Assembly: GCF_034092465.1 (NCBI RefSeq)
Contig: NZ_CP139303.1
Location: 1,268,865-1,332,864 of the forward strand
Length of the DNA stretch: 64,000 nucleotides
Direction of reading: 5' to 3'
Source of the DNA: Prochlorococcus sp. MIT 1223
GTDB lineage: Bacteria; Cyanobacteriota; Cyanobacteriia; PCC-6307; Cyanobiaceae
Position numbers and translations under genes: made by a program. Below the pieces are notes generated by a model that was not told the DNA's origin, did no database searches, and saw only the letters and a list, made by a program, of their open reading frames with translations. This document shows positions 30,648 to 42,412 of this stretch, in pieces (the first letter of the stretch is position 1; each line of letters begins with the position of its first letter).

Positions 30648-30660
30648 AAATATCAATCTT

Positions 30661-31404
30661 ATGAGTGAATTCAGAAGGAGAAATAAATTAAATTTAATTT
30701 ATAAAAAAAGATTTTGGAAATTATTATCAATATTAATTTTATTTTGCTTTATTCGCTACTCTAGAGCATCATTTTTTATTGATACTTATTCTTATATCGT
30801 AAGCTTAATGTGGTCAGGTACATCACAGAAAGAATGGCTACAAAGTAGCAATAGGCTAGAACAAAAAATAAAAATTAATTTACTAGAAAAAGATAATCAG
30901 AGATTAAGAAAAATTTTATCTTTAAAAAATACTTCTGATAAAGATAAAGTTTCTGCAGTTGTGATATCTAGAAAATATAGTGGTTGGTGGCAACAACTTG
31001 AATTAAATAAAGGTAATAAAGATGGAATATTAATTGGTGATTCAGTTATAGCTCCTGGGGGCCTTATTGGCATTATTCATGGTGTTTCTCAGAATACTTC
31101 TAGAGTTAAATTATTAACTTCTCCTGGTAGTAAAATAGGAGTATGGGTTGATCGTATTAAGCAACATGGAATTTTGGTTGGAATGGGAACTGATAGAACA
31201 AAATTATCTTTTTTGAAGAAAGATGCTGACCCTAAGGTGGGAGACATTGTTAGTACCTCTCCCGCAAGTACATTGGTTCCTCCTAATTTAGTGATTGGAG
31301 TTATTCAAGCAATTAATAATCAACCTGATGATGTCCCTTTTGCGATTGTGCAATTGCTCGCAGTCCCAGAGGCTGTTGATTGGGTTCAGATTATTAAGAA
31401 TTAA
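30661..31404 (+). CDS. mreC: Rod shape-determining protein MreC
   Basis: MreC is a bitopic protein that links MreB to the wall-synthesis enzymes. After a short basic N-terminus there is one hydrophobic segment (about residues 20-40). A coiled-coil region with EKDNQRLRKILSLKN follows, then two beta-barrel domains containing SVIAPGGLIGIIHGVS and VGDIVSTSPAST. The 247 residues are somewhat shorter than in E. coli but normal for cyanobacteria. It shares the last base of its stop codon with the start of mreD. Confidence 0.93.
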   Translation: MSEFRRRNKLNLIYKKRFWKLLSILILFCFIRYSRASFFIDTYSYIVSLMWSGTSQKEWLQSSNRLEQKIKINLLEKDNQRLRKILSLKNTSDKDKVSAVVISRKYSGWWQQLELNKGNKDGILIGDSVIAPGGLIGIIHGVSQNTSRVKLLTSPGSKIGVWVDRIKQHGILVGMGTDRTKLSFLKKDADPKVGDIVSTSPASTLVPPNLVIGVIQAINNQPDDVPFAIVQLLAVPEAVDWVQIIKN

Positions 31405-31934
31405 TGATGTCTAAAAGTCGCGAGAAATCTTTCATCCTCTTTTCTCTATTGTTATCTGTTTGCTTATTTTTAGGATCTCCTAAATGGCTTACTTTGCAAG
31501 GGGTTACGCCTTGTTGGAGTGTTCTTTGGCTATTGCCATGGGCTTTAAGTAAGGGTAGAAATTTTGGATTATTTACAGGGTTATGTTTGGGTTTGGTGTT
31601 TGACTCTTTAACAGTTAGCTCTGTATCTCAGATACCTGCATTAACAACTCTTGGTTATTTTTGGGGAGTCGTTGGTAGTAAGAATAAAAGTATTGAGTTG
31701 AGTCTGAATTTAGGGCTGCTTGCTTGTGTTGGAACAATTTTCTTTGGTTTTAGTTTATGGGTGCAAAATTGTTTGATCACAGGTATTTACAGTTCAGCTT
31801 GGTTACATTCTTGGTCTTTCCATACGTTGTTGTCTCAAACAATCATCACTTCACTAGTCGCTCCGCTCTCAACTTCTTGGATTCTCTTGGCCATTCGAAG
31901 ACAAAAAAACAGCAAAATAGGTCATTACACTTAA
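31404..31934 (+). CDS. mreD: Rod shape-determining protein MreD (putative)
   Basis: A 176-residue, strongly hydrophobic protein with five or six membrane segments. The call depends mainly on position directly after mreC with overlapping stop and start codons, and on size and topology. MreD has little sequence conservation. Two start codons in a row (31404 and 31407) are possible. The stop codon lies inside a 16-base palindrome that also sits upstream of rpaB. Confidence 0.82.
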   Translation: MMSKSREKSFILFSLLLSVCLFLGSPKWLTLQGVTPCWSVLWLLPWALSKGRNFGLFTGLCLGLVFDSLTVSSVSQIPALTTLGYFWGVVGSKNKSIELSLNLGLLACVGTIFFGFSLWVQNCLITGIYSSAWLHSWSFHTLLSQTIITSLVAPLSTSWILLAIRRQKNSKIGHYT

Positions 31935-31940
31935 GTGTAA
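31925..31940. promoter_or_regulatory. 16-bp perfect palindrome upstream of rpaB
   Basis: TTACACTT is followed directly by AAGTGTAA, making an uninterrupted palindrome over the mreD stop codon, about 90 bases before the rpaB start. Its half-sites contain TTACA, the core of the HLR1 box read by RpaB, but arranged inverted rather than as direct repeats. It may be an operator or simply a short terminator stem; a U-rich tail is lacking. Confidence 0.4.
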
Positions 31941-32029
31941 ATACTTAAAAATGCGAAAAAAATTGGTTCACGGTCTTTTCTTTTTTCGGAAGAAGGGGTT
32001 GGAAGGTTATCGTTAAACATGATGTTGAA

Positions 32030-32845
32030 ATGCTAATGGTTGAGGGTGATCTTTCTCGGCATCAGCAAGATGAAAGGCCTCTCAATCAGGCCTCGCTAAA
32101 TCACATGACCAGTATTTTGGTTGTTGATGACGAGCCAGCTGTTTTGAAAGTTTTGGTGACAAGACTGAAACTAGCTGGCTGTCAAGTTTTAGAAGCAAAA
32201 GATGGAGAGGAAGCTCTTGAGATTTTCCATCGAGAATCTCCTGACTTGGTTGTTCTTGATGTCATGTTGCCTAAAATTGACGGTTTCGCCGTTTGTAGAA
32301 GGATTAGGGCAGAATCTGTTGTTCCAATAATCTTTTTGACTGCTTTGGAAGCTATTTCGGAGAGAGTTGCTGGTTTAGATCTGGGCGCAGATGACTATTT
32401 GTCAAAACCTTTTAGTCCTAAAGAACTTGAGGCTCGCATAGCAACAATTTTGCGTAGAGTTGGTCCTACGGCCACTGTTGCTGAACCAAGGGAAGTTCCT
32501 GCAGGACAAGGAGTGATGAAACTGGGAGAGCTAGTTGTAGATACTAATAGGAGACAAGTTAGTCGAGGTGGTCAAAGAATATGTCTTACTTATACAGAAT
32601 TCAGTTTGCTGGAATTATTGTTCAGAGACCCAGGGAAAGTGGTACCAAGAGCAGAGATCCTTGAACAGCTCTGGGGCTATCCACCGCGAAGAGCAGCAGA
32701 TCTTAGAGTCGTAGATGTTTATGTTGCGAGATTAAGAGGAAAGCTTGAGCCTGATCCCAGAAATCCAGAGCTAATTCTTACAGTTAGAGGAATTGGTTAT
32801 GCATCACAAAGGACAGGAGATTTCCCTGCTGCTTTAGCTGTATAA
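32030..32845 (+). CDS. rpaB: OmpR-type response regulator RpaB (Ycf27)
   Basis: RpaB is an essential response regulator that binds HLR1 boxes at photosystem and high-light genes. The receiver domain has the acidic pair D33/D34, the phospho-accepting D77 in LVVLDVMLP, and K126 in LSKPFSPKELEARI, a run typical of RpaB. The winged-helix output domain follows from about residue 165 and ends ELILTVRGIGYASQR. The WGYPPRRAADLRVVDVYVARLR helix is close to that of RpaB and unlike RpaA. A leader of about 27 residues precedes the receiver; ATG codons at 32030, 32036 and 32105 are all possible starts. Confidence 0.92.
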   Translation: MLMVEGDLSRHQQDERPLNQASLNHMTSILVVDDEPAVLKVLVTRLKLAGCQVLEAKDGEEALEIFHRESPDLVVLDVMLPKIDGFAVCRRIRAESVVPIIFLTALEAISERVAGLDLGADDYLSKPFSPKELEARIATILRRVGPTATVAEPREVPAGQGVMKLGELVVDTNRRQVSRGGQRICLTYTEFSLLELLFRDPGKVVPRAEILEQLWGYPPRRAADLRVVDVYVARLRGKLEPDPRNPELILTVRGIGYASQRTGDFPAALAV

Positions 32846-32911
32846 ATAAAAATACCTATAGGAGCAGAATCTCGATAATCTAAGCATGATCCCCTATTGA
32901 TTGGAAGTGCC

Positions 32912-34405
32912 TTGTCTGACCTAAGAGAAATTCGTCTAGAGAAGGCGAAAAAATTAGCATCCATAGGGCAAGGGCCTTATGAGATCAAGTTTGAAAAAAC
33001 TCATAATGCTGCTGCCTTACAAAAAGAGCATGCTGATTTACCAAAAGGGGAAGAAAGGCAGGTAGATGTTTCTATCGCTGGAAGAATTCTTTCCCGCCGT
33101 GTAATGGGAAAATTAGCTTTTTTTACCTTGTCCGATGAAACTTCGAAAATTCAATTGTTTATAGAAAAAGCTACTTTGGATAATGATTCTGCAGGTGAAG
33201 GCACTTTAAGTAGTTTTAAGCAAATTACTGAACTTGTAGATGTTGGAGATTGGATAGGGGTCTCAGGAAGTTTGAGAAGAACTGATCGAGGAGAATTATC
33301 GATCAAGGTTTTCTCATGGAAAATGCTTACTAAGGCCTTGCTGCCACTCCCAGATAAATGGCATGGTTTGGCTGATGTTGAAAAACGATATCGTCAAAGA
33401 TATCTTGATTTAATTGTTAATCCTCAGACTCGCAAAACTTTTCGAAGCAGGGCTTTGATGGTTAGCGCAATTAGACGATGGTTAGATGAGCGTGGATTTT
33501 TAGAGATAGAGACACCAGTTCTACAGTCCGAAGCAGGAGGAGCAGATGCCAGGCCATTTGTTACGTATCACAACACTCTTGATATTCCTTTATATCTGCG
33601 AATTGCCACAGAATTACATCTTAAGAGACTTGTTGTTGGTGGATTTGAAAGAGTCTATGAACTGGGTAGAATCTTTCGTAATGAAGGAGTAAGTACAAGA
33701 CATAATCCTGAATTTACATCAGTTGAGATTTATCAAGCCTTTGCAGATTACTTTGACATGATGGATATGACTGAGCAGATGATCTGCTCATTGAGTAATC
33801 AGATATGTGGCTCGACTCAAATCTCTTATCAGGGTATGGATATTGATTTTGCTAGTCCATGGCGACGAGCATCAATGCACGAGTTAGTTCAAGAAAAAAC
33901 AGGAATTAATTTTGAAATTTATAAAGAAGTAAATAAAGCCGCTGAAGCTATGAAAGATGCTGGTTTGTCCGTTCCTACTAAAGCAAATACTGTTGGCAGA
34001 TTATTAAATGAAGCTTTTGAGCAAAGTGTTGAACCAAGCTTAATTCAACCAACTTTTGTTATTGATTACCCTATAGAGATTTCTCCTTTAGCCAGAAAAC
34101 ATAGAACTAAGAAAGGACTTGTAGAGAGGTTTGAATTATTTATTGCTGGGAGAGAGACTGCAAATGCCTTTAGTGAGCTCATAGACCCCGTCGATCAAAA
34201 GGAAAGATTGTTGCATCAACAGTCTCTTCGTGAAGCGGGTGACCTTGAAGCTCAAGGAGTGGATCAAGATTTTGTTAATGCTTTAGAGGTCGGTATGCCA
34301 CCAACTGGAGGTCTTGGTATAGGTATTGATAGATTGATAATGCTATTTACAGATAGCCCTTCAATTAGAGATGTAATTGCTTTTCCGCTACTTAAACCAG
34401 ATTAA
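32912..34405 (+). CDS. lysS: Lysyl-tRNA synthetase (class II)
   Basis: LysRS charges tRNA-Lys. The N-terminal OB-fold anticodon-binding domain spans about residues 55-165 ([21 protein letters not shown]). The class II core has motif 1 ([14 protein letters not shown]), motif 2 ([18 protein letters not shown]), and motif 3 ([14 protein letters not shown]). I chose the TTG at 32912 ([15 protein letters not shown]), which fits the conserved start in this group; a TTG at 32897 would add five residues. No ATG is in frame nearby. Length is then 497, as usual. Confidence 0.95.
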   Translation: MSDLREIRLEKAKKLASIGQGPYEIKFEKTHNAAALQKEHADLPKGEERQVDVSIAGRILSRRVMGKLAFFTLSDETSKIQLFIEKATLDNDSAGEGTLSSFKQITELVDVGDWIGVSGSLRRTDRGELSIKVFSWKMLTKALLPLPDKWHGLADVEKRYRQRYLDLIVNPQTRKTFRSRALMVSAIRRWLDERGFLEIETPVLQSEAGGADARPFVTYHNTLDIPLYLRIATELHLKRLVVGGFERVYELGRIFRNEGVSTRHNPEFTSVEIYQAFADYFDMMDMTEQMICSLSNQICGSTQISYQGMDIDFASPWRRASMHELVQEKTGINFEIYKEVNKAAEAMKDAGLSVPTKANTVGRLLNEAFEQSVEPSLIQPTFVIDYPIEISPLARKHRTKKGLVERFELFIAGRETANAFSELIDPVDQKERLLHQQSLREAGDLEAQGVDQDFVNALEVGMPPTGGLGIGIDRLIMLFTDSPSIRDVIAFPLLKPD

Positions 34406-34471
34406 TGAATACATTAATCTCCAAATTGAACCATCAAAGTGGATAATTAATAGTAATAAGTTTCTGTTCAG

Positions 34472-34726
34472 ATGAGTGGAGAGAGAGTTGGTTTTCGTTT
34501 TAAGCACGCGGATGCTGTGGTTAAGCGTAATCCCCAGGGCCGTTCCAGGCGTGGTTGGGTAATGGAGCCGGTTGAGCAAACAACCAGCAGAGGCACAAAA
34601 ATGCCTGCATATAGGATCCGTTGGCGTGACAGCGAGCGTCCGGAGATAGTGCTTCAGCATATGCTCATTGCTGACCCTGACCCAAGTCCACCACCAGAGA
34701 ATGTCAGTTTAGATTTTGAGCCTTGA
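34472..34726 (+). CDS. Small conserved picocyanobacterial protein, unknown function
   Basis: An 84-residue soluble protein, basic at the N-terminus (FKHADAVVKRNPQGRSRRGW) and acidic and proline-rich at the C-terminus (IADPDPSPPPEN). The middle (MPAYRIRWRDSERPEIVLQHML) suggests a small beta-barrel or SH3-like fold; that is a guess. The codon use is richer in G and C than the neighbours, which may mark high expression. I recall similar short proteins in other marine cyanobacteria but no function. It follows lysS by 66 bases. Confidence 0.7.
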   Translation: MSGERVGFRFKHADAVVKRNPQGRSRRGWVMEPVEQTTSRGTKMPAYRIRWRDSERPEIVLQHMLIADPDPSPPPENVSLDFEP

Positions 34727-34753
34727 TTTTGTGCGTGATCATTATGTTTTGAT

Positions 34754-34773
34754 CTGCTGCTTTTGAGTAGCAG
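34754..34773 (+). terminator. Hairpin after the small conserved gene
   Basis: CTGCTGC (34754-34760) pairs with GTAGCAG (34767-34773) with one G-T pair around a six-base loop. GATCT and AGATC lie just outside and may lengthen the stem. A clear T run is missing, so terminator function is uncertain. Confidence 0.35.
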
Positions 34774-34857
34774 AAAGATCTTTATTCAAAAAATAATGAG
34801 GTTTAAAATTAAATATTTGATTATTTTACTTTTTAACCTTAATGAATTTTTTTTAAT

Positions 34858-35352
34858 TTAAAAATGTTTTAAGGCTAACTTTGCTTCTTTATTTGTTTGC
34901 TTTTCTTTTTCCATATGTCTTTTGTCATGCAGTTTTCTTCCTTTTCCTAGGCCAATAATTAATTTAATCCATGAACCTTTTAATTGAAGGCTCAGAGGAA
35001 TAAGAGTTAGGCCCTTTCTTTCTAACTCCACTTTTAGTCTATTTATCTCTTTACGATGTGCAAGAAGTCTTTTGACGCGTAAGGGATCATGATTATAGAA
35101 GTTACTAGAGTGATTATGAGGTGAGATATGTACATTATGTAGTTGCAGTTCCCCTTTTTTTACTATACAAAAACCATCTCTTAAATTAGCTTTACCTGCT
35201 CTGATTGATTTAACTTCTGTACCTAATAACTCTATTCCAGTTTCTAAAGTATCGATAATTTCATATTGATGTCTTGCAAAACGATTCTCGGCTAATCGTT
35301 GATTGGCTGAGAATCGTCCCTTTTTTGATTTTGAGTTACCTATTTTAGTCAT
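34858..35352 (-). CDS. smpB: SsrA-binding protein SmpB
   Basis: SmpB brings tmRNA to stalled ribosomes in trans-translation. The protein starts with a basic leader, then [39 protein letters not shown], the OB-fold core of the family. [31 protein letters not shown] and the basic C-terminal tail with [16 protein letters not shown] follow. That tail mimics the missing mRNA in the decoding site. Length (164) is normal. It is divergent from ruvB. The tmRNA gene itself is not in this window as far as I can see. Confidence 0.96.
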   Translation of the reverse strand: MTKIGNSKSKKGRFSANQRLAENRFARHQYEIIDTLETGIELLGTEVKSIRAGKANLRDGFCIVKKGELQLHNVHISPHNHSSNFYNHDPLRVKRLLAHRKEINRLKVELERKGLTLIPLSLQLKGSWIKLIIGLGKGRKLHDKRHMEKEKQTNKEAKLALKHF

Positions 35353-35402
35353 CTGCGTTTATTTACGTTTCAACTTTATCGATAGATCGGTACCCTTCCA
35401 GT

Positions 35403-36455
35403 ATGGCAATAGTTTCTTCTAATATTGAGAATTCTCAATCACCTAAATTACTGGGAAAAGAACGATTGACTGACCCATCTTCTTTAATAGAGGATTTAGT
35501 ACCTTTTGAGCGAGAATCTTTTAGGCCAGAAAGGTTTCAAGATTTTATTGGTCAATCTGAATTAAAAGAAATTTTGGATATTTCTGTAACAGCTGCACTT
35601 TCAAGGCAAGAGGCATTGGATCATGTTTTGCTTTTTGGTCCTCCTGGTTTAGGTAAAACAACAATGGCACTTGTTTTGGCGCGTGAATTGGGAGTTAATT
35701 GTCGAATAGCTAGTGCACCGGCTCTAGAGCGTCCTCGTGACATTATTGGCTTGTTAGTTAATTTGAAACCTCGTGAAGTGTTGTTTATTGATGAAATTCA
35801 TCGTTTAACAAGCGTTGCTGAAGAGCTTTTATATCCAGCTATGGAAGACAAGAGACTTGAACTCACTGTAGGGAAAGGAACAACTTCTAAAATGAGAACC
35901 ATAGATTTGCCAGAATTCACGTTGGTTGGAGCTACAACTAGGCCTGCTCAGTTGAGTTCACCTTTAAGAGATCGATTTGGATTATCTCAAAGGTTTGATT
36001 TTTATAACAATGATGACTTGCAAAATATAGTTAAAAGAGGAGCTCAATTATTGAAATTTAACTTATCCGATTCTTCTAGTTTTGAGATAGCTAAAAGATC
36101 TAGGGGAACGCCTAGAATTGCGAATCGTTTACTAAGGAGAATTAGAGACTTTGCAACAGTTAAAAATCAGCTTGAAGTTGTTGACATCTCTCTTGTGAAT
36201 GAAGCATTAAAGATTCATAGAGTTGATCATATAGGTTTAGACGAAAGTGATAGAAGATTGTTGGAACTGTTAGTTAATGTGTATGGAGGTGGCCCTGTAG
36301 GTTTAGATACTTTATCTGCTGCTCTAGGAGAAGATGCGGCAACAGTAGAAGCTGTAATTGAGCCTTTTCTTTTGCAAATAGGTTTTTTAAAAAGAACACC
36401 TCGTGGAAGAGTAGTTACACCTGCAGGTCAAAAACATTTGGAGTTTAACAAGTGA
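35403..36455 (+). CDS. ruvB: Holliday junction branch migration helicase RuvB
   Basis: RuvB is the hexameric AAA+ motor that moves Holliday junctions with RuvA. The sequence shows [16 protein letters not shown], Walker [14 protein letters not shown], Walker [10 protein letters not shown], sensor 1 [20 protein letters not shown], and the winged-helix end [22 protein letters not shown]. The last residues include [15 protein letters not shown]. All parts are intact at 350 residues. The stop codon overlaps the GTG start of the next gene by four bases. Confidence 0.98.
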   Translation: MAIVSSNIENSQSPKLLGKERLTDPSSLIEDLVPFERESFRPERFQDFIGQSELKEILDISVTAALSRQEALDHVLLFGPPGLGKTTMALVLARELGVNCRIASAPALERPRDIIGLLVNLKPREVLFIDEIHRLTSVAEELLYPAMEDKRLELTVGKGTTSKMRTIDLPEFTLVGATTRPAQLSSPLRDRFGLSQRFDFYNNDDLQNIVKRGAQLLKFNLSDSSSFEIAKRSRGTPRIANRLLRRIRDFATVKNQLEVVDISLVNEALKIHRVDHIGLDESDRRLLELLVNVYGGGPVGLDTLSAALGEDAATVEAVIEPFLLQIGFLKRTPRGRVVTPAGQKHLEFNK

Positions 36456-37261
36456 AAATAAAAGATTATGTAAAACAGATTTTTTATTCTTTTAATCTAT
36501 TTCTTTGTTTAGGATTTTGCCTTCAAATTTTTCTACCTTTACCTGCTTTGTCAGCAACTAATCTTCAAAATTTATTTAATACTGCGTTACTCAAGAGTCA
36601 AGAAGGAAATTGTTTAAGTGCTATAGAAGATTGGGATAACTTTTTAGAATTATCGCCTGATGAACCTGCTGCTATTAGTAATAGAGGTAATTGTTTATTG
36701 GTGTTAGGTGATCCTGTTGGAGCGATTGAAGCTCATACGAAAGCCTTGACAATCCTTCCTCAAAATCAAGATGCTCATTTAAATAGAGGAATTGCTGAAG
36801 AGGCTTTGCACCAATGGGATTTAGCAGTAAATGATTATGAATGGATCCTGGAACGACATCCCAAAGATTCTTCAGCTTTATATAATTTAGGAAACGTAAA
36901 GGGTTCTCAAGATAATTGGGAAGAAGCTGAAAATTTGTTTAATCAAGCTTTTTTAGCTAGATCAGGATTTGCTATGGCTCAGTCAAGTAAAGCTTTAGCT
37001 CAATATCAGCTTGGGAAGATTAATGAGGCGGAAACTGAATTGCGTTTACTTATTCGAAAATATCCAATGTTTGCTGATGCTAGGGCTGCTTTGAGTGCTC
37101 TTTTAGCTAAACAAGGTCATCTAGGCGAAGCTGAAAGTCATTGGGCTGCAGCTAATGGATTAGATGTTCGTTATAAAGATAGAGATTGGTTGTTAAATAT
37201 ACGTCGATGGCCTTCTGTGCCAATTGATGACTTGATGTATTTTCTTAACTTAGATAATTAA
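36452..37261 (+). CDS. Exported TPR-repeat protein
   Basis: A 269-residue protein with a signal peptide (hydrophobic run [22 protein letters not shown], likely cleaved after ALSA near residue 34). It is followed by about five tetratricopeptide repeats, such as [20 protein letters not shown] and [22 protein letters not shown] arrays hold protein complexes together; in cyanobacteria several act in photosystem assembly, but no specific partner can be named. The GTG start overlaps ruvB, and its stop overlaps the ATG of the following peptidase gene by one base. The three genes are likely co-transcribed. Confidence 0.85.
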   Translation: MKIKDYVKQIFYSFNLFLCLGFCLQIFLPLPALSATNLQNLFNTALLKSQEGNCLSAIEDWDNFLELSPDEPAAISNRGNCLLVLGDPVGAIEAHTKALTILPQNQDAHLNRGIAEEALHQWDLAVNDYEWILERHPKDSSALYNLGNVKGSQDNWEEAENLFNQAFLARSGFAMAQSSKALAQYQLGKINEAETELRLLIRKYPMFADARAALSALLAKQGHLGEAESHWAAANGLDVRYKDRDWLLNIRRWPSVPIDDLMYFLNLDN

Positions 37262-38436
37262 TGACTTTTATAAAACAACCAAGCTCTTCGCTTAAAGAAT
37301 TTTTGCCTGAGTTGCTTGAGTTAAGAAGGCATTTACATGCACATCCTGAATTAAGCGGTCAAGAGTATCAAACTGCTGCTTTGGTTGCTGGTGAATTGAA
37401 GAAATATGGATGGCAAGTAAAAGAAGGAGTGGGAGGGACTGGTCTGATCGCTGAATTGGGTTCTTCAGATAAACCTTTAGTGGGATTAAGAGTTGATATG
37501 GATGCTTTACCTGTTGAAGAGAGGACTAATCTTGACTATGCATCACTTAATCAGGGTGTCATGCATGCATGTGGTCATGATTTTCATACATGTATAGGAC
37601 TAGGAGTTGCAAGAGTTCTTGCATCACATCAAGACCTTTTATCTGGTATACGGATTTTGTTTCAACCGGCAGAAGAAATAGCGCAAGGTGCAAATTTGAT
37701 GAGATTAGATGGTGCAACCAAAGATCTGAAGGCACTCTTTGGAGTGCATGTATTTCCAGAGTTACAGGTTGGGCAAATTGGTATTCGAGTGGGCAGCCTT
37801 ACCGCTGCTGCTGGAGAGTTGGAAATTGAAATTATTGGTAATGGAGGTCATGGCGCCAGACCACATCAAGCTGTCGATTCTATTTTGATTGCAGCAAGGA
37901 TTGTTACGGGTATCCAAGAAGCAATTTGTCGGCGTTTAGATGCACTTCAACCAGTAGTTATTAGTTTTGGAAAAATTCAGGGAGGCAATGCATTTAATGT
38001 AATTCCCGATCGAGTAAAGCTTCTTGGAACTGTTAGATGTTTAGATGCATCTTTACATCAAGAATTACCGAGTTGGATAGAAAGTCTTTGCAAAGGTATA
38101 GCTTCTCCATTTGGAGGAGATGTAAGGGTTAATTATCGTTGTATTGCTCCTCCAGTTTATAATGATTCTTATCTCACTGATTTGGTGGAAAAAGCAGGTA
38201 TTGATTTACTTGGTAAAGAAAATGTTTTGAATTTAGATAAACCATCTCTTGGAGCAGAAGATTTTGCGGTATTTTTGCAAGATGTTCCAGGAACAATGTT
38301 TAGACTTGGAGTGTCAAAACCAGATGGTTGTGCTCCTCTTCATAATGGAGAATTTTCACCAGATGAGCGGAGTCTTGAAATTGGCATTGAGGTTTTGACC
38401 AAAAGTCTTCTTGCATGGATTAACAACCAACAGTAA
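37261..38436 (+). CDS. M20 family amidohydrolase
   Basis: A di-zinc amidohydrolase of the M20D branch that includes N-acyl-amino acid and IAA-amino acid hydrolases. The 391-residue protein has ELRRHLHAHPELSGQE near the start, GLRVDMDALPVEE, the metal-binding MHACGHDFHT near residue 103, FQPAEEIAQGA (catalytic Glu), and LGAEDFAVFLQ near the end. The lid domain includes GNGGHGARPHQAVD. Substrate unknown. It overlaps the TPR gene by one base. Confidence 0.9.
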   Translation: MTFIKQPSSSLKEFLPELLELRRHLHAHPELSGQEYQTAALVAGELKKYGWQVKEGVGGTGLIAELGSSDKPLVGLRVDMDALPVEERTNLDYASLNQGVMHACGHDFHTCIGLGVARVLASHQDLLSGIRILFQPAEEIAQGANLMRLDGATKDLKALFGVHVFPELQVGQIGIRVGSLTAAAGELEIEIIGNGGHGARPHQAVDSILIAARIVTGIQEAICRRLDALQPVVISFGKIQGGNAFNVIPDRVKLLGTVRCLDASLHQELPSWIESLCKGIASPFGGDVRVNYRCIAPPVYNDSYLTDLVEKAGIDLLGKENVLNLDKPSLGAEDFAVFLQDVPGTMFRLGVSKPDGCAPLHNGEFSPDERSLEIGIEVLTKSLLAWINNQQ

Positions 38437-38453
38437 ATTGCAAAATAATTGTT

Positions 38454-38672
38454 ATGAAACGCTTTGGAAATCCGCTTTTATCTTTTGCGGCGCCGTTCTT
38501 GTTTTTACTTGCAAGCTTAGGGCTGTTACTGAGGCAAGGCGGCGAAAGATTTCAATCTTTACCAGCATTTTGTGTTAGTGGAGGGTTGATAATTGCTGGC
38601 TCTGTGAGACGTGTTCGCCGTAGACAAATGTTGTTATATGAAATAACAAGAAACAAGGAAGAAGAAATCTGA
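38454..38672 (+). CDS. Small membrane protein (DUF3188-like)
   Basis: This 72-residue protein has two hydrophobic segments, about residues 8-26 and 36-50, with a basic stretch (RRVRRRQ) after the second, so the C-terminus is probably cytoplasmic. It resembles the DUF3188 proteins of picocyanobacteria; this is from memory. It lies 17 bases after the amidohydrolase gene on the same strand. Function unknown. Confidence 0.65.
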   Translation: MKRFGNPLLSFAAPFLFLLASLGLLLRQGGERFQSLPAFCVSGGLIIAGSVRRVRRRQMLLYEITRNKEEEI

Positions 38673-38720
38673 AAGATTTTATCTGTTATTAGGTTGAATA
38701 TATTTCTTGTATGATTTTGC

Positions 38721-38742
38721 AGCTATTTGCGAAAAAATAGCT
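38721..38742 (+). terminator. Hairpin upstream of the thiC riboswitch
   Basis: AGCTATTT (38721-38728) pairs perfectly with AAATAGCT (38735-38742) around a six-base loop. It lies between the small membrane protein gene and the riboswitch, so it may end the upstream transcript. There is no T run after it. Confidence 0.35.
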
Positions 38743-38754
38743 AACTTACAACTA

Positions 38755-38842
38755 TCACTAGGGGTGCCTATAAAGCTATTGCTTTTTGGCTGAGATCACA
38801 CCCTCCGAACCTGATCTGGTTTGTACCGGCGAAGGGAAGTGA
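38755..38842 (+). promoter_or_regulatory. TPP riboswitch upstream of thiC
   Basis: The conserved THI-box parts occur in order: GGGGTGCC, GGCTGAGATCACACCC, GAACCTGATCTGG, and GCGAAGGGAAG. The P1 helix is closed by TCACT (38755-38759) and AGTGA (38838-38842). The element ends 55 bases before the thiC ATG. Thiamine pyrophosphate binding is expected to lower thiC expression; whether by translation or termination is not clear from the spacer. Confidence 0.96.
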
Positions 38843-38885
38843 ATTCGTGATCTTTTAGAACAAATCTCCTCTTGCTTGCTCTTAA

Positions 38886-40298
<1,413 letters not shown>

Positions 40299-40358
40299 TT
40301 CCTTAACTTGAGAAAAATAATATAAATATATTTCTATAATATTCGCTCTTAATAGATA

Positions 40359-42368
40359 TTATTTTAATAATGCATTTGCTTTGTTAATTAGATTTTCAAC
40401 GGTAAATCCAAACTTCTCCATGCATGTTCCTCCAGGTGCAGAAGCTCCAAATCTATTCATAGTCAAACTATCGCCATCAAGGCCAATATATTTATGCCAT
40501 CCAAATCCTTCAGCAGCTTCTACTACTATTCTTTTCCTAATGGCTTTAGGTAAGACTTCTTCTTTATAAGCTTCACTTTGTTCCTCAAACAGCTCTACAC
40601 AAGGCATAGATACAACACGTACTTTCTTTCCTTGATTTTTTAGCTCTTTCGCAGCTTCAACGCACAAGTGCAGTTCAGTGCCTGTCCCAATAAGAATCAG
40701 ATCAGGAGTAGTTTCGCAATCTTCAAGTACATATCCACCAAAGGCTACTTTTTCAATTGATGAATTGGCCTGATTTGGCATTCCTTGTCTACTTAAACAA
40801 AGAGAACTTGGACGCTTTCTATTTTCAATTGCAATTTTGTATGAGCCACTGGTTTCATTGCCATCTCCAGGCCGAAAAACAAGCATATTTGGCATTGCTC
40901 TTAAAGATGGAATTGTCTCTATTGGTTGGTGGGTAGGTCCATCTTCACCTACTCCTATTGAATCGTGAGTCAATATATAAATTACACCTAGCTCACTGAG
41001 TGCAGATAGACGCATTGAGCCTCTCATGTAATCAGCGAAGACAAGAAAAGTTCCACCATATGGAATTAAACCACTGTTGTGATAAGCAATTCCATTTAGT
41101 ATCGCTGCCATCGCGTGTTCTCTAACACCAAAATGCAAATATCTTTTTTCAGGAGTATTGGCCTGAAATGATCCTGTCTCTCCTGAAATATCGGTGTAAT
41201 TCGAATGTGTTAAATCAGCTGAACCCCCAATTAATTCCGGCAGATTTGGTCCTAGCGCGCCTAGACAAATTTGAGAATGTTTTCTTGTAGCAAGTCCTTT
41301 ATCTTCAGAAGTATAAGAAGGCAGATCATTGTCCCATCCTTCTGGTAGCTCACCTCGGAGCATTCTTTCGAATTCGGCGGCTTCTTTCGGATACTTGATT
41401 CGATAACTTGCTAATTCTGCGTTCCATTGATTTTCGATATCCGACCCTTTATTAATTGCTTGTCTGTACTGGTCATAAACTTCTTGAGGGATTTCGAAGG
41501 TGTTGTAATTCCAATCAAGTTCTTTACGGGTAAGAGCTGCTTCTTCTTCTCCTAATGGAGCGCCATGGACTCCTGCTGTATCACTTTTATTAGGTGATCC
41601 ATAACCAATAGTCGTTGTAATTTTTATTATTGAAGGTTTATCAGTTACCTCTTTCGCTTTCTTTATTGCATGAGATATAGCTTCAATATCATTATTTCCA
41701 TCTTCCACATGCTGAACATGCCATCCATAAGCTTCATATCTTTTTAAAACATCTTCGGTAAATGAAACATCTGTTCTGCCATCAATTGTGATGTGATTAT
41801 CGTCATATAGAGCAATAAGTTTTCCTAGTTTAAGGTGCCCTGCTAATGAGCATGCTTCGGATGCTATTCCTTCTTGATTGCAACCATCTCCCATGATCAC
41901 ATAAGTGAAGTGATCAACGATTTTGGAATCTTGCTTATTAAACTTTGCGGCTAAATGAGCTTCTGATATAGCTAGACCAACTGCATTTGATATGCCAGCT
42001 CCTAAAGGTCCTGCTGTCACTTCTACGCCTGCAGTTTCAAAGGTCTCTGGGTGTCCGGGTGTACGAGAACCCCACTGCCTGAATTGTTTTATATCTTCAA
42101 TCGTTACTGAGTCATAACCTGTTAGGTGTAAAAGCGCATAGAGCAACATACAGCCATGCCCAGCTGACAAAACAAATCTATCTCTGTTAAACCATTGAGG
42201 ATTTTTGGGATTGTGATTAAGAAACTTGTGCCAAAGTGCATATCCCATAGGAGCGCAACCCATTGGCAGGCCTGGGTGGCCACTTTTGGATTTATTTACT
42301 GCATCTACGGCGAGCATTCTGATGCTGTTAATGCAAAGTGTATCTAGAGAAGCGGGCGCAGCGACCAT
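40359..42368 (-). CDS. tktA: Transketolase
   Basis: Transketolase moves two-carbon units in the Calvin cycle and pentose phosphate pathway. The 669-residue protein shows [15 protein letters not shown], the TPP-binding [13 protein letters not shown] motif, HGAPLG, the pyrimidine-domain [17 protein letters not shown], and [16 protein letters not shown]. The C-terminal domain has [17 protein letters not shown]. All are intact. It converges on thiC and lies 44 bases downstream of fabF on the same strand. Confidence 0.98.
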   Translation of the reverse strand: MVAAPASLDTLCINSIRMLAVDAVNKSKSGHPGLPMGCAPMGYALWHKFLNHNPKNPQWFNRDRFVLSAGHGCMLLYALLHLTGYDSVTIEDIKQFRQWGSRTPGHPETFETAGVEVTAGPLGAGISNAVGLAISEAHLAAKFNKQDSKIVDHFTYVIMGDGCNQEGIASEACSLAGHLKLGKLIALYDDNHITIDGRTDVSFTEDVLKRYEAYGWHVQHVEDGNNDIEAISHAIKKAKEVTDKPSIIKITTTIGYGSPNKSDTAGVHGAPLGEEEAALTRKELDWNYNTFEIPQEVYDQYRQAINKGSDIENQWNAELASYRIKYPKEAAEFERMLRGELPEGWDNDLPSYTSEDKGLATRKHSQICLGALGPNLPELIGGSADLTHSNYTDISGETGSFQANTPEKRYLHFGVREHAMAAILNGIAYHNSGLIPYGGTFLVFADYMRGSMRLSALSELGVIYILTHDSIGVGEDGPTHQPIETIPSLRAMPNMLVFRPGDGNETSGSYKIAIENRKRPSSLCLSRQGMPNQANSSIEKVAFGGYVLEDCETTPDLILIGTGTELHLCVEAAKELKNQGKKVRVVSMPCVELFEEQSEAYKEEVLPKAIRKRIVVEAAEGFGWHKYIGLDGDSLTMNRFGASAPGGTCMEKFGFTVENLINKANALLK

Positions 42369-42412
42369 TGTGAATAAGTAAGAATTTGGGGTTTCAGACG
42401 TATGAAAAAGTT

